A stretch of 64,000 bases of DNA from positions 14,433 to 78,432 of the forward strand of contig NZ_KB714693.1 of the NCBI RefSeq assembly GCF_000349725.1, in the 5' to 3' direction. Positions 51,579 to 60,368 of the stretch are shown here, in pieces. Numbering within the stretch: the first letter of the stretch is position 1; each line of letters opens with the position of its first letter. A program made the translations under genes and the position numbers. The notes below the pieces were generated by a model. It ran no database searches and was not told where the DNA came from. It saw only the letters and a list, made by a program, of their open reading frames with translations. Source of the DNA: Ligilactobacillus pobuzihii E100301 = KCTC 13174 (GTDB lineage Bacteria; Bacillota; Bacilli; Lactobacillales; Lactobacillaceae).

Positions 51579-51923
51579 CTACTTTCCCCAGAGTTCATGT
51601 TCCATTTCTGCTAATTTGTGCTCATCTGTTTCTCCGAATAACTCGCCACACGAAATTAGTTCAGTAATAGTCTGTTTTTTCAAGCATTCTTTTATTGTTT
51701 GCGTATTCAAACGTTCATTACAGGGGAGAAATTTGATTTCTTGGATTTGAGGGACCTTGATCGAGCGTTCTTCCCACGGCAAATAGACTGTTTTGCCATC
51801 TTGATAATCTGAGATCAGATCAAAATAGATATTTTTGTTGGTCGAATAAGTATATACGGGGCTTATAAATGCATTGCCACCTTTTTGGATAATCACCAGT
51901 ATATATTGTGCTAAGAAGTTCAC
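51579..51923 (-). CDS. Hypothetical protein, 114 aa, first gene of the T-box-controlled hom operon
   Basis: The GTG start at 51923 has GAGGAGA upstream. The 114-residue soluble product begins MNFLAQYILVIIQKGGNAF and ends in an acidic helical segment (GETDEHKLAEMEHELWG). I do not recognise the family. Two cysteines and a LPCNERLNTQTIKECL block are notable but not diagnostic. It is the first gene after a T-box riboswitch with a probable methionine specifier and precedes hom by 33 bases, so its role is probably tied to methionine or homoserine supply. Confidence 0.65.
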   Translation of the reverse strand: MNFLAQYILVIIQKGGNAFISPVYTYSTNKNIYFDLISDYQDGKTVYLPWEERSIKVPQIQEIKFLPCNERLNTQTIKECLKKQTITELISCGELFGETDEHKLAEMEHELWGK

Positions 51924-51945
51924 GTAGTCATTCTCCTCTCACATT

Positions 51946-52222
51946 AAAAAACGTCCTCGGAAATATTTACTCCAAGGACGTTTTTAGACGTGTTACCACC
52001 TTTATTTTTATCTAGCTCACACCAGACAACTTAGCGAGTGCAATAAGTTGTTATTAAACCCGAATACTGTAATGTGTATTAAACACGCATGCTTGACCTT
52101 AATTGCTAAGACTTGGCCAGCGAAGATTTCAAGACCATCTTCATAAAATATCTTACGCTTGCTTTCAGCGTGACAAGCTCTCTGGGGTAAGACTAATTTT
52201 ACTACTCATCTTTTCATTATCT
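51946..52222 (-). promoter_or_regulatory. T-box riboswitch, probable methionine specifier (hom operon)
   Basis: On the minus strand the T-box sequence AGGTGGTAACACG lies at 51989-52001, followed by the terminator AAAACGTCCTTGG/CCGAGGACGTTTT and a T-run (51946-51981). Stem I carries the AGAGAGC motif, and an AUG at 52136-52138 in the context GAAGATGGTCTT is the likely specifier. Uncharged tRNA-Met would stabilise the antiterminator and allow expression of the unknown gene and hom. Confidence 0.85.
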
Positions 52223-52435
52223 TTTAATGCTATTTGTTAGGATTATAAGTAGCACGTGCTTGTTTGTCAACTAAGCATTTTAAGTAAAAGACAACTTTTT
52301 TGGGTTATTTTGTTTATATAGCGGGGAAAGTTAAACACTTGATATGAAAAAATCAGGGGCTCAATATGTAAGTTACAATTAACATTTGACAAAAAATTAA
52401 CCTAATGATACTATGGCAAAAATTAAAAAGAGATT

Positions 52436-52711
52436 AGACGATGAAGAGAAGAGTAACTGCTTTTTATAGTGTACAGAGAAGCTTGTTTGATGAGAATGGC
52501 GGCCTGAAAAGCAATGAAGATGAGCTTGGAGTCTGGCTACCGGTCTAATGGCTGGTATGTTCCGAAGTGGCACTCGTTAAAGATGCTAAGTCTACTAGAG
52601 CATGTAGACTTATTGAGCCCATTATCGTGAGATATTAGGAAAAACTCAGGTGGCACCACGAAACTTTCGCCCTGCACAGTTGGAAACTGTTGTGGACGAA
52701 AGTTTTTTATT
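52436..52711 (+). promoter_or_regulatory. T-box riboswitch, methionine specifier (metA operon)
   Basis: The T-box sequence AGGTGGCACCACG is at 52648-52660. A terminator with arms ACTTTCG and CGAAAGT and inner CACAGTT/AACTGTT, ending in TTTTTT, covers 52661-52711. Stem I has CAGAGAAGCTT paired with AGCTT, and AUG at 52520-52522 (context GAAGATGAGCTT) is the specifier. It controls metA and the genes behind it, and is divergent from the hom T-box. Confidence 0.9.
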
Positions 52712-52761
52712 TGGGAAAAATAATCATAAACAAAAAAACATATGCGAAAGGAGGACTTAAA

Positions 52762-53610
52762 ATGACGGTATTTGTACAAAATGGTTTAGCGAGGAAAGCT
52801 AGTGTTGCACCCATTGACAGCCTACGGATCGGAGTCATTAATTTAATGCCGAATAAACAAGAAACAGAAGAGCAATTTTTAAGTATTTTCGATGAGTTTA
52901 CTGAAAATATCGCAGTTTATTTTTATTATCCAACAACGCACCATTTCAAAAATAAACAGGCTCAAATGATCAAAGATAATTATTTAGCTTTAACTGAACA
53001 AATAAGGGTAGATTGCTGGATCGTCACTGGGGCACCAGTAGAACAAATGCCTTTTGAAAAAGTGGATTACTGGTCCGAATTGCAACAGTGTATCAGGCGA
53101 CTAGAACAACAAAAAGTTCCTGTTTTGTATGAATGTTGGGCGGCACAAGCTGCTTTGCATACCTTGTATGGTGTTGACAAGAAACAGCGATCGACTAAGC
53201 TAAGCGGAATATATCTGGCAGATGAAATAGATCAGGAATCTGTTTTGATGCGCGGTTTTCGTGTAAGTGCCGGAGGGCTCTTACGAATGCCTCAATCACG
53301 ACAGACTGATCTAGTATTTTCTAACTATCAAAATCAAGAAAAATTGACAGTCGTCGCGGCAGCAGCAATGGTTGGACCGTTGATCTTAGAAGACAGGTGT
53401 GGTGGAGTATTCATCACCGGGCATCCTGAATATTCCAAAGAAACGTTAGATCAAGAATACCAGCGTGATTTAAATCGAGGTTTCAAAGTCAACAAGCCGC
53501 AAAATTATTATCAAACTAATTCGAACAAAGAAATCGATTATTCTTGGAGAAATTGCAGTTTGCAATTTTATAGTAACTGGTTGACCCAAGTTGAAAAAAG
53601 AAAGCAGTGA
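52762..53610 (+). CDS. metA: Homoserine O-acetyltransferase (MetA family)
   Basis: This 282-residue enzyme activates homoserine for methionine synthesis. It has the MetA core LRIGVINLMPNKQETEEQFL, the nucleophile Cys125 in VLYECWAAQAALH and the downstream ITGHPEYSKET. Glu94 in TGAPVEQMPF corresponds to the position where Glu gives acetyl-CoA and Gly gives succinyl-CoA preference, so acetylhomoserine is predicted. That fits the following metY. The protein is about 20 residues shorter than usual at the N-terminus. The ATG at 52762 follows AAAGGAGG; the open frame extends back into the T-box terminator and is not used. Confidence 0.93.
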   Translation: MTVFVQNGLARKASVAPIDSLRIGVINLMPNKQETEEQFLSIFDEFTENIAVYFYYPTTHHFKNKQAQMIKDNYLALTEQIRVDCWIVTGAPVEQMPFEKVDYWSELQQCIRRLEQQKVPVLYECWAAQAALHTLYGVDKKQRSTKLSGIYLADEIDQESVLMRGFRVSAGGLLRMPQSRQTDLVFSNYQNQEKLTVVAAAAMVGPLILEDRCGGVFITGHPEYSKETLDQEYQRDLNRGFKVNKPQNYYQTNSNKEIDYSWRNCSLQFYSNWLTQVEKRKQ

Positions 53611-53617
53611 ATAATTT

Positions 53618-54907
53618 ATGACAGAACAAAAGCAAAATAGAAAACTTCATTTTGAAACACTACAAGTTCATGCAGGACAAACGGTTGATGAAACAGGTGC
53701 ACGGGCAGTACCAATCTATCAGACAACATCATATGTTTTTAAAAATGCAAAAGAGGCTGCAGACCGGTTCAATTTAACTGAACCCGGAAATATCTATACG
53801 AGACTGACTAATCCAACAACCGATGTGGTCGATAAAAGAGTGGCGGCTTTAGAAAATGGTACTGCCGGTGTCACACTTTCGACTGGTGCGGCTGCGATCA
53901 CTGCAACGATCTTAAACATTGCCGGCCAAGGAGATGAGATCGTTTCTGCCAGCACTTTGTATGGTGGGACGTATGATCTATTTAATGTGACCTTGCCTAA
54001 ATTAGGAATCAAGACACACTTTGTTGACCCTGATGACCCGCAAAATTTTGCCGCAGCGATCAACGAACATACTAAGGCACTCTATATTGAAAGTATTGGT
54101 AACCCAGGAATTAATTTGATCGATATTGAAGCAGTTGCTAAGGTTGCCCACGATAATGGCCTACTATTGGTGGTGGATAATACTTTTGGAACCCCATATT
54201 TGATCCGACCATTAGATTTTGGGGCAGATATTGTGATACATTCAGCTACTAAGTTTATTGGTGGACATGGGACAACAATGGGCGGTGTGATCGTTGAAAA
54301 TGGGAAATTTGATTATAAGAAAAGTGGTCGTTATCCGAAATTTACTGAACCTAATGCTCAATATGATGGTCTAGTGTTCGCAGATTTAATACCAGCAGCT
54401 TTTACTACTAAAGTCCGTGCAGAATCACTGCGTGACCTAGGGGCAGCCATCTCACCCTTTAATTCATTCTTGTTACTGCAAGGATTAGAGTCACTTTCAC
54501 TGCGAGTAAAACAGCATGTCCAAAATACAGAAAAAGTCGTGCATTTTTTGAATCAGCATGAAAAAGTAGCTTGGATCAATTACCCAGGCTTAGCGGACAA
54601 TAAATATCATAAATTAGCTGAAAAGTACTTTCCCCATGGAGTTGGCTCAATTTTCACGTTAGGGCTTAAAGGCGGAGAAGAAGCTGGGAAGAAACTGATC
54701 AAACATTTAAAGTTATTTTCTTTGTTGGCTAATGTAGCAGATGCTAAATCGCTGATAATTCATCCGGCATCAACGACTCATGCACAACTGAGTGAAAAGG
54801 AACTATTAGAAACAGGAACGACACCAGATCTAATCAGAATTTCGGTCGGAGTTGAAAATGCAGACGACTTGATTGCGGATCTCAAGCAGGCTTTGGACAA
54901 AATCTGA
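53618..54907 (+). CDS. metY: O-acetylhomoserine sulfhydrylase
   Basis: This 429-residue PLP enzyme converts O-acetylhomoserine and sulfide to homocysteine. The length and pattern ([36 protein letters not shown], the PLP lysine in [16 protein letters not shown] and the late [23 protein letters not shown]) separate it from the shorter cystathionine enzymes. It starts seven bases after the metA stop codon with no strong ribosome binding site of its own, suggesting translational coupling. It gives a direct-sulfhydrylation route to methionine alongside the metI-metC route. Confidence 0.94.
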   Translation: MTEQKQNRKLHFETLQVHAGQTVDETGARAVPIYQTTSYVFKNAKEAADRFNLTEPGNIYTRLTNPTTDVVDKRVAALENGTAGVTLSTGAAAITATILNIAGQGDEIVSASTLYGGTYDLFNVTLPKLGIKTHFVDPDDPQNFAAAINEHTKALYIESIGNPGINLIDIEAVAKVAHDNGLLLVVDNTFGTPYLIRPLDFGADIVIHSATKFIGGHGTTMGGVIVENGKFDYKKSGRYPKFTEPNAQYDGLVFADLIPAAFTTKVRAESLRDLGAAISPFNSFLLLQGLESLSLRVKQHVQNTEKVVHFLNQHEKVAWINYPGLADNKYHKLAEKYFPHGVGSIFTLGLKGGEEAGKKLIKHLKLFSLLANVADAKSLIIHPASTTHAQLSEKELLETGTTPDLIRISVGVENADDLIADLKQALDKI

Positions 54908-54978
54908 TGAGAGCAATACTTTTTTATAAGTCAGACAGGACATAATTTTGAAGTTTTAACTTAAAAGGAGTGTATTTA

Positions 54979-56103
54979 ATGGCAGCTAGTGAGGATCTTG
55001 AAACGTTTTTAGTTCAAGCAGGCAATAGAACAGATGAGCAAAAAACTGGTGCGGTATCAACGCCGATCTACTTTTCGACTGCTTATCGCCATGCAGGCTT
55101 GGGCGAATCTACCGGCTATGATTATTCACGTGAAACTAACCCGACAAGAGACGTTTTGCAACAAACACTGAGTACTTTAGAGAAAGGAAAACAGGCATTT
55201 GCAGTGAGTTCGGGTATGGCTGCCATTCAACTTGTCTTTTCAAAATTTAAATCACACGACAAGATCGTGCTCTCAGATGATCTATATGGCGGTTCATTTC
55301 GCTATTTTGCTGATTTGCACACAAACTATCAAATTGATTTTATATTGTGGGATGGACAGGATCAGCAGTTTTTGGCAAAGAAAGTCAATGATCCGCAAGT
55401 TAAGGCAGTTTGGCTGGAAACGCCTTCTAATCCAACGATGAAAGAGATCGATATTAGTCAAACTGTCGCTACTGCACATCAGCATCAAACCGAAGTGATC
55501 GTGGATAATACCTTTTATACTCCAATCATTCAGCGCCCTTTAGAAGAAGGAGCAGACATTGTAGTTCACAGTGCGACTAAGTATCTCGGCGGCCATAATG
55601 ATATTTTGGGTGGTGTTGTGGTGTGTAAAGATGATAAAAACGCGCAGATCTACGAGCGTAATTTAAATACAACTGGTTCTGTTTTGGACCCATTTTCTTG
55701 TTGGTTGTTATTACGCAGCTTAAAAACACTCACGCTTCGAATGGAAAAACATGAGAGAAACGCACGGGTGCTAGTCGCTGCACTAGAAGAAGAGCCCGCA
55801 GTCAAAAAAGTATTATATCCCGGACGTGGCGGTATGATCAGTTTTTATATCCGTGATGAAAAAGATGTCGATTGTTTTTTGAGAGCTCTAAACGTTATTT
55901 CTTTTGCTGAAAGTTTGGGCGGAGTCGAAAGTTTGATAACTGTACCCTCAATTCAAACGCACGCTGATTTGTCAGAAAAACAGCGAAAAAAGAAACATAT
56001 TACTAATGATTTATTGCGTTTATCTGTGGGGATCGAAAATAGTAGCGCTTTGATCGAAGACCTGCAGCAGGCATTCCAAAAAACAGTAACGGCTAGAAAA
56101 TAG
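54979..56103 (+). CDS. metI: Cystathionine gamma-synthase / O-acetylhomoserine thiolyase (MetI type)
   Basis: This 374-residue PLP enzyme joins acetylhomoserine with cysteine (or sulfide). It matches B. subtilis MetI: the usual loop after the PG of [13 protein letters not shown] is about 18 residues shorter than in other family members, and [29 protein letters not shown] is typical. The PLP lysine is in [12 protein letters not shown]. The ATG at 54979 follows AAAAGGAG; an ATG nine bases earlier is not preferred. It is the third gene of the T-box-controlled operon. Confidence 0.9.
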   Translation: MAASEDLETFLVQAGNRTDEQKTGAVSTPIYFSTAYRHAGLGESTGYDYSRETNPTRDVLQQTLSTLEKGKQAFAVSSGMAAIQLVFSKFKSHDKIVLSDDLYGGSFRYFADLHTNYQIDFILWDGQDQQFLAKKVNDPQVKAVWLETPSNPTMKEIDISQTVATAHQHQTEVIVDNTFYTPIIQRPLEEGADIVVHSATKYLGGHNDILGGVVVCKDDKNAQIYERNLNTTGSVLDPFSCWLLLRSLKTLTLRMEKHERNARVLVAALEEEPAVKKVLYPGRGGMISFYIRDEKDVDCFLRALNVISFAESLGGVESLITVPSIQTHADLSEKQRKKKHITNDLLRLSVGIENSSALIEDLQQAFQKTVTARK

Positions 56104-56120
56104 GAAATGGGAGTGAGTAC

Positions 56121-57314
56121 ATGGTTCAACATAATTATCATGATCAAACAAAAGTGATCAAGGGGACTGTGAGACCTGATCTAAAGACAGGTGCGGTTAA
56201 TCCACCTTTGCATTTATCGTCAACATTTGCACAAAAAGATCCAATAAACCTAGGAAAGTATGACTATTCCAGAAGTGGTAATCCGACGCGCGATATTTTA
56301 GAAGAGAATATTGCTCATCTAGAACATGGCAACCGCGGCTTCGCTTTTTCAACGGGAATGGCTGCAATTTCAGCTGCCTTTTTATCCTTACATCAAGGGG
56401 ATCATGTAATTGTGACAAAAGATGTATACGGAGGAACATTTCGCTTGATCACCGAGCTTTTGCCCAACTATGGTATTACTCATACCTTTGTAGATCTAAA
56501 TGATCCGTATGAGTTAAAATCAGCCTATCAGAAAAATACGAAAGTTGTGTATATTGAAACGCCTTCCAACCCAACTCTAAAGGTCACTGATATTCAAGCA
56601 GTGGCTAAATCTGCTCATGCTCATGGTGCCTTATTGTTTGCGGATAATACATTTATGACTCCAATTTTTCAAAAGCCGCTCGACTTAGGCGCAGATCTAG
56701 TAATTCACAGCGCAACAAAATTCCTTTCCGGCCACTCAGATATTTTAGCCGGCTTGATCGTTACGAAAGACCAAGAGTTAAGCAATACGATCTATTTCAT
56801 TCAAAATGCGATGGGTGCGACTCTAGGGGTCAGCGATTGTTGGCTGCTCTTACGCGGCATTAAAACATTGAAGGTCAGGTTACAAAGTGAAGCTGATAAT
56901 GCTTTAAAATTAGCGCGGTGGTTAGAGAAACAACCAGCTATCAAGAAAGTAAATTATCCCGGCTTAGAAAGTGACAAAAATTATGAGATCCAACAAAAAC
57001 AGGCTAAATCCGGCGGGGCTGTTTTATCTTTTGACGTTCAAAATGAAGAAAATGTTCGCACGCTGGTCCACAATTTAGAATTGCCGATTTTCTCGGTTTC
57101 ATTAGGTGCTGTTGAAACCATCATCTCGTATCCATGTACTATGTCACACGCTGAGTTAGATCTTGATGAACAAGCAAAAAGCGGGATCACTCCGGGACTT
57201 TTACGTCTCTCGGTTGGGATCGAGGATCTTTCAGATCTACGCCAAGATTTTCAACAAGCACTAGAAAAATTGAGTGCCTTTGAAGGGAAGACAAAACATG
57301 AAAAAATTTCGTAA
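56121..57314 (+). CDS. metC: Cystathionine beta-lyase (MetC/PatB-independent, Cys/Met PLP family)
   Basis: This 397-residue PLP enzyme splits cystathionine to homocysteine, pyruvate and ammonia. It has YDYSRSGNPTRDILEENIAHLEHG, the PLP lysine in HSATKFLSGHSDILAG and the C-terminal SVSLGAVETIISYPCTMSHAEL. The pairing metI-metC on one transcript parallels B. subtilis, which supports the beta-lyase call over gamma-lyase. It begins 17 bases after metI, and its last 17 bases overlap the start of the binding-protein gene. Confidence 0.9.
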   Translation: MVQHNYHDQTKVIKGTVRPDLKTGAVNPPLHLSSTFAQKDPINLGKYDYSRSGNPTRDILEENIAHLEHGNRGFAFSTGMAAISAAFLSLHQGDHVIVTKDVYGGTFRLITELLPNYGITHTFVDLNDPYELKSAYQKNTKVVYIETPSNPTLKVTDIQAVAKSAHAHGALLFADNTFMTPIFQKPLDLGADLVIHSATKFLSGHSDILAGLIVTKDQELSNTIYFIQNAMGATLGVSDCWLLLRGIKTLKVRLQSEADNALKLARWLEKQPAIKKVNYPGLESDKNYEIQQKQAKSGGAVLSFDVQNEENVRTLVHNLELPIFSVSLGAVETIISYPCTMSHAELDLDEQAKSGITPGLLRLSVGIEDLSDLRQDFQQALEKLSAFEGKTKHEKIS

Positions 57315-58098
57315 TATAGTCTTGACGCTAGCTGTTATTGCACTAACTTTCTCGTTGGCAGCGTGCGACAATAAAAAAGACTCGGCTGAGGATTCGTTTA
57401 AATCGGAGTTAAAAACACAAGGAAAATTAACGATTGGTCTGGAAGGGACTTACTCTCCTTACTCTTACCGTAAGGATGGCAAATTAACTGGTTTTGAAGT
57501 CGAGTTTGGTAAAGCAGTCGCGAAGAAAATGGGTGTTCAAGCACAGTTTGTGCCAACTAAATGGGACTCTTTGGTTGCCGGTTTAGGTTCTAAAAAATAT
57601 GATGTCGTTACGAACAATATTTCGCAAACTCCAGCACGCCGCAAAGTTTATAAATTTTCTAAGCCCTATATTTATTCACGCTATGCCTTGATAACTCCTA
57701 AAAATAGTTCACTTTCCAGTTTGAAAGAAATCGCGGGACAAAAGTTTGCGGAAGGCACGGGTACGAATAACGAGCAACTGGCAAAAAAATACAAAGCACA
57801 GTTAATTTCATCTGGTGACTTTTCAACGACGCTTTCGCTGTTGAGATCTGGCCGTGCTGCAGGAACTATTAACTCGGCAGAGGCTTGGTATGCTTATAAG
57901 AAAGATAATTCGACGCAGGGTTTGAAATTTAAAGATTTGTCAAAAGAAGAAAAACCAGTCAAAATTTCTGCAATGTTCAATAAGGATAACGATAAAACGA
58001 GAGCTACTTTCAACAAGGCTGTTAGTGAATTAAGAAAAGACGGGACCTTAAAAAAATTGTCCGTTAAATATTTTGGTGCAGACATCACTAAAAGCTAA
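57298..58098 (+). CDS. Amino-acid ABC transporter binding lipoprotein in the met operon (SBP family 3)
   Basis: This 266-residue lipoprotein (MKKFRNIVLTLAVIALTFSLAACD) closely resembles the cystine-type binding protein at 42138-42950: GLEGTYSPYSYRKDGKLTGFEVE, GTGTNNEQLAKKYKAQ and INSAEAWYAYKK are near identical. The ATG at 57298 overlaps the metC end. No permease or ATPase gene follows, so it probably docks on the transporter at 43-44 kb or one elsewhere. Its place in a methionine T-box operon suggests cystine, methionine or homocysteine-type cargo induced by methionine shortage. Confidence 0.88.
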   Translation: MKKFRNIVLTLAVIALTFSLAACDNKKDSAEDSFKSELKTQGKLTIGLEGTYSPYSYRKDGKLTGFEVEFGKAVAKKMGVQAQFVPTKWDSLVAGLGSKKYDVVTNNISQTPARRKVYKFSKPYIYSRYALITPKNSSLSSLKEIAGQKFAEGTGTNNEQLAKKYKAQLISSGDFSTTLSLLRSGRAAGTINSAEAWYAYKKDNSTQGLKFKDLSKEEKPVKISAMFNKDNDKTRATFNKAVSELRKDGTLKKLSVKYFGADITKS

Positions 58099-58180
58099 AT
58101 AGATTGTTTTACTGTAGCGACTACTGATTAAAGCGGAAATGTGATAAGGCTAATGAAAATTAAGCTTAAAAATCTGCTTA

Positions 58181-58609
58181 TTATGTTTTACCGATTTTCT
58201 CCAAGCTGCATAACACATTTCTACAGAGGATAGGATACAGTTTCTCAAATTTTTCCACCAAAGTTACAATTTCGTGGACCGCTTGCCGCGTGATCGCGTG
58301 TTGAGCTGGTGCGAGCTGCGTTTGTGCGCTAAAAGTATGGTGACAAGCACGATATAGATGGTGCTGTTTACGTAAGTTCATGCGGAGCGGCTGTTCACCT
58401 AAGCTAGGTAGTTTCATTTTGGTTCTACGAGTCCCGTTTCAGAAGACATTCGTAGAACCACAAGCCTCACAGCACTCGACGGGATAAACCAGCGTAGCGG
58501 AAAGAAGTTTTTCATGGACACCAGCGTGTAAAAGATCAGTGCAAGCCGAAATTTCAATATTAGGGTCTTGGATATTAAGTAAATTTAGGATAGAATTATT
58601 TTGGGACAT
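58181..58609 (-). pseudogene. Degenerate ISL3 family transposase fragment
   Basis: The frame opens MSQNNSILNLLNIQDPNIEI and continues with CCEACGSTNV, NGTRRTKMKLPSLGE and LRKQHHLYRACHHTFSAQT. This is the N-terminal zinc-finger and helix-turn-helix part of ISL3-type transposases common in lactobacilli. An in-frame TGA (58439-58441) interrupts it just after STNVF, and the frame ends at 58181 without the catalytic DDE domain. No terminal inverted repeats were found. It is dead remnant DNA next to the luxS remnant. Confidence 0.8.
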
Positions 58610-58641
58610 CATTTATACCTCGCTTTGATTTTAATTAGTCA

Positions 58642-58826
58642 CTTTAATCGTAGCACTTGAGGACAAAAGATGTCCTTTTTTGGTGTATAAAAATAGTGCT
58701 GATAAGATTCATCAACACTAAAAAGTTTAGACCCAAAAAATGATCCTTGAGGTTTGATAAACTTCCAACCAATTTGCTCTAAGCCATTTACGACAAAAAT
58801 ATTATTTTGTTTCCCGAATTCAATGA
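58642..58826 (-). other. Unidentified open remnant between the transposase and luxS remnants
   Basis: One minus-strand frame stays open for about 60 codons without its own start or ribosome binding site. It reads QQVIEFGKQNNIFVVNGLEQ and then GWKFIKPQGSFFGSKLF, vaguely like the end of a class I aminotransferase. The match is weak. It is probably a third gene fragment left after deletions. Confidence 0.3.
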
Positions 58827-59126
58827 CTTGCTGAAAATAAAGAGTGGTTGCGACAATTACCCCAAGTGATCAGATGAAAATCAGTCCAACAACCGAAAGA
58901 TGAACAGTCTATAACACCGGTTTAATCTGTCACGTAAAAAGCCTACTAGTAAATGTTCAATGACATGCAACCCAGCAGTTGAAATTGCAGGTTCGTTAGA
59001 TTGGACTGATTTCAAATCACAATTACTGATAATGCCCCACTTTGTACCCTTTTTTTCTGTAATCAAACAAATTTAGGACTCCTTGACTCTAGTATGACTT
59101 AGTGTGAAGATTTCTACTTTTGCCAT
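58827..59126 (-). pseudogene. luxS: luxS pseudogene (S-ribosylhomocysteine lyase remnant)
   Basis: The start MAKVEIFTLSHTRVKES, with GGAGAG upstream, matches lactobacillar LuxS. A TAA replaces codon 18 (59073-59075), then [20 protein letters not shown] and [20 protein letters not shown] follow in frame with the zinc-binding HxxEH motif. One extra base near 58918 shifts the frame; the other frame gives [20 protein letters not shown], then jumps to NHSLFSA after a loss of about 40 codons. The C-terminus is gone. LuxS normally recycles S-ribosylhomocysteine to homocysteine and makes the AI-2 precursor. The gene is clearly dead. It follows fRMsr on the same strand. Confidence 0.9.
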
Positions 59127-59143
59127 TTTATTTCTCTCCTTTA

Positions 59144-59614
59144 TTATTTTGCGTAAGACTTTACTCCAAAGATTAAGGGAGCAATTGCCCGTAAATATTT
59201 ATCGTCAATATTGTCAAAAGTATTAAATTTTGGACTGTCTAGATCCAATACTCCCCAAAATTTATCATCGTTAAAAACTGGAACAACGATTTCTGAATTT
59301 GAAACACTATCACAGGCAATATGCCCTGAGAAATCATGTACGTTAGGCACGATTTCTGTTGTTTGTGTTGATGCGACTGTACCACAGACACCTTTTCCAA
59401 CTGGAATATGCATGCAAGCTGGTTTTCCTTGAAATGGTCTGAGTACCAGCTCGTTGTTTAAAAAACGATAATATGTCGTACCATTTAAATCTGGTAAACT
59501 GTGAAAAATCAAAGAGACTATATTGCTCATATTAGCCACAAGATCAGTCTCATCTTCTAGTAAACTTTTGGCTTGTGTGAGCAACAATTTATAAGTTTCT
59601 TCTTTATTGGACAT
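59144..59614 (-). CDS. Free methionine-(R)-sulfoxide reductase, GAF domain (fRMsr)
   Basis: This 156-residue single-GAF-domain enzyme reduces free methionine-R-sulfoxide to methionine. The three family cysteines are present: Cys67 in PACMHIP, Cys77 in GKGVCGTVA and Cys101 in GHIACDSVSNSEIVVP. SPKFNTFDNIDDKYL is the usual C-terminal block. The ATG at 59614 follows GGGAGG; the open frame runs 90 bases further into the T-box terminator and is not used. Control by a T-box with an AUG specifier links it to methionine shortage. The next gene downstream is the dead luxS. Confidence 0.92.
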   Translation of the reverse strand: MSNKEETYKLLLTQAKSLLEDETDLVANMSNIVSLIFHSLPDLNGTTYYRFLNNELVLRPFQGKPACMHIPVGKGVCGTVASTQTTEIVPNVHDFSGHIACDSVSNSEIVVPVFNDDKFWGVLDLDSPKFNTFDNIDDKYLRAIAPLIFGVKSYAK

Positions 59615-59634
59615 CTTTTTTCCCTCCCTAAGAA

Positions 59635-59935
59635 CAAAAAAGCACTTTCGTCCTCTACCTATCAATGATAAGTAAAGGGCGAAAGTGCTTTTCCGCGGTG
59701 CCACCTTTTTTTAAGCAGCGTAAAGGCCGCTTGTCTTCAGACACTCAAAAAATAAGCTATTGCAATGTATTTCAAGTTATATCCTAACTCTATAACGGGA
59801 GTACCCGACATCATCTAGCCAAAGCTCAACGATGAGAACAAATTTAAGACCATATTCGGTTACCTGCTGCTGCCATTTTGCACCACACGATGGCTCTCTT
59901 TTTAACAACATAAATAACTTACTCATCCTAACGTT
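59635..59935 (-). promoter_or_regulatory. T-box riboswitch, probable methionine specifier (fRMsr)
   Basis: On the minus strand AGGTGGCACCGCGG lies at 59693-59706, followed by a terminator with perfect AAAAGCACTTTCG/CGAAAGTGCTTTT arms (59635-59692). Stem I is closed by GATGAG/CTCATC and carries AGAGAGCC. An AUG at 59851-59853 sits in the context GAATATGGTCTT, almost the same as in the hom T-box, so methionine is the likely specifier. Confidence 0.87.
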
Positions 59936-60307
59936 CGTTTGTAATTATCAATTTAAAAGGTAGTATACATATATCTAATCTTGTTTTCAACCGTAAACTT
60001 AAAATTTGATTAGGCAAAATGATAAGAGACTAATTCTACAGTTTATAGGTCCTAAAAATAAATACAACTGCGTGATGCTAGTTCGTAACACTTTAAAACA
60101 GATTTGTGGTTATTTGTTTCATAAATATTATCTTGCGTTTTAATAGGTGTATTCCTACCAGAAATGAACGATACCTTTAACTGGTTACTTAACTTGAACA
60201 GTATCAGTTACTTGCTGGAGCTTTTATGCATTTATGTGTTTTCGCAAAAACTCACATAAATTTCAGTCAGATTATACATTTATTAAAAATAACAAACATT
60301 TAAAACA
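59936..60307. other. Intergenic region, about 370 bases, with one inverted repeat
   Basis: No gene with a ribosome binding site was found. ATTTATGTG (60230-60238) and CACATAAAT (60253-60261) form a perfect 9-bp inverted repeat with a 14-base loop, without a T-run. The left part should contain the promoter of the T-box transcript. Confidence 0.4.
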
Positions 60308-60353
60308 AATAGCATAAAATTCCCGCGTCAACTTTGGGTAACTTTATGCTATT
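60308..60353 (-). terminator. Terminator of the aldo/keto reductase gene
   Basis: On the minus strand AATAGCATAAAGTTACCC pairs with GGGAATTTTATGCTATT, with a short T-rich tail (TTGTTTT). Confidence 0.7.
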
Positions 60354-60368
60354 ACTTTCTAACTAAAA

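Noticed and set aside
52690-52761. N-terminal extension of MetA
   Set aside because: It overlaps the T-box terminator and has no ribosome binding site, unlike the ATG at 52762.
58881-59066. A 61-codon open frame with an HxxEH motif, tempting as a small gene
   Set aside because: It is the middle of the luxS remnant between the TAA at codon 18 and the frameshift, and has no start signal of its own.
59615-59704. N-terminal extension of the fRMsr frame
   Set aside because: It lies inside the T-box terminator and antiterminator; the GGGAGG-supported ATG at 59614 gives the family's normal length.
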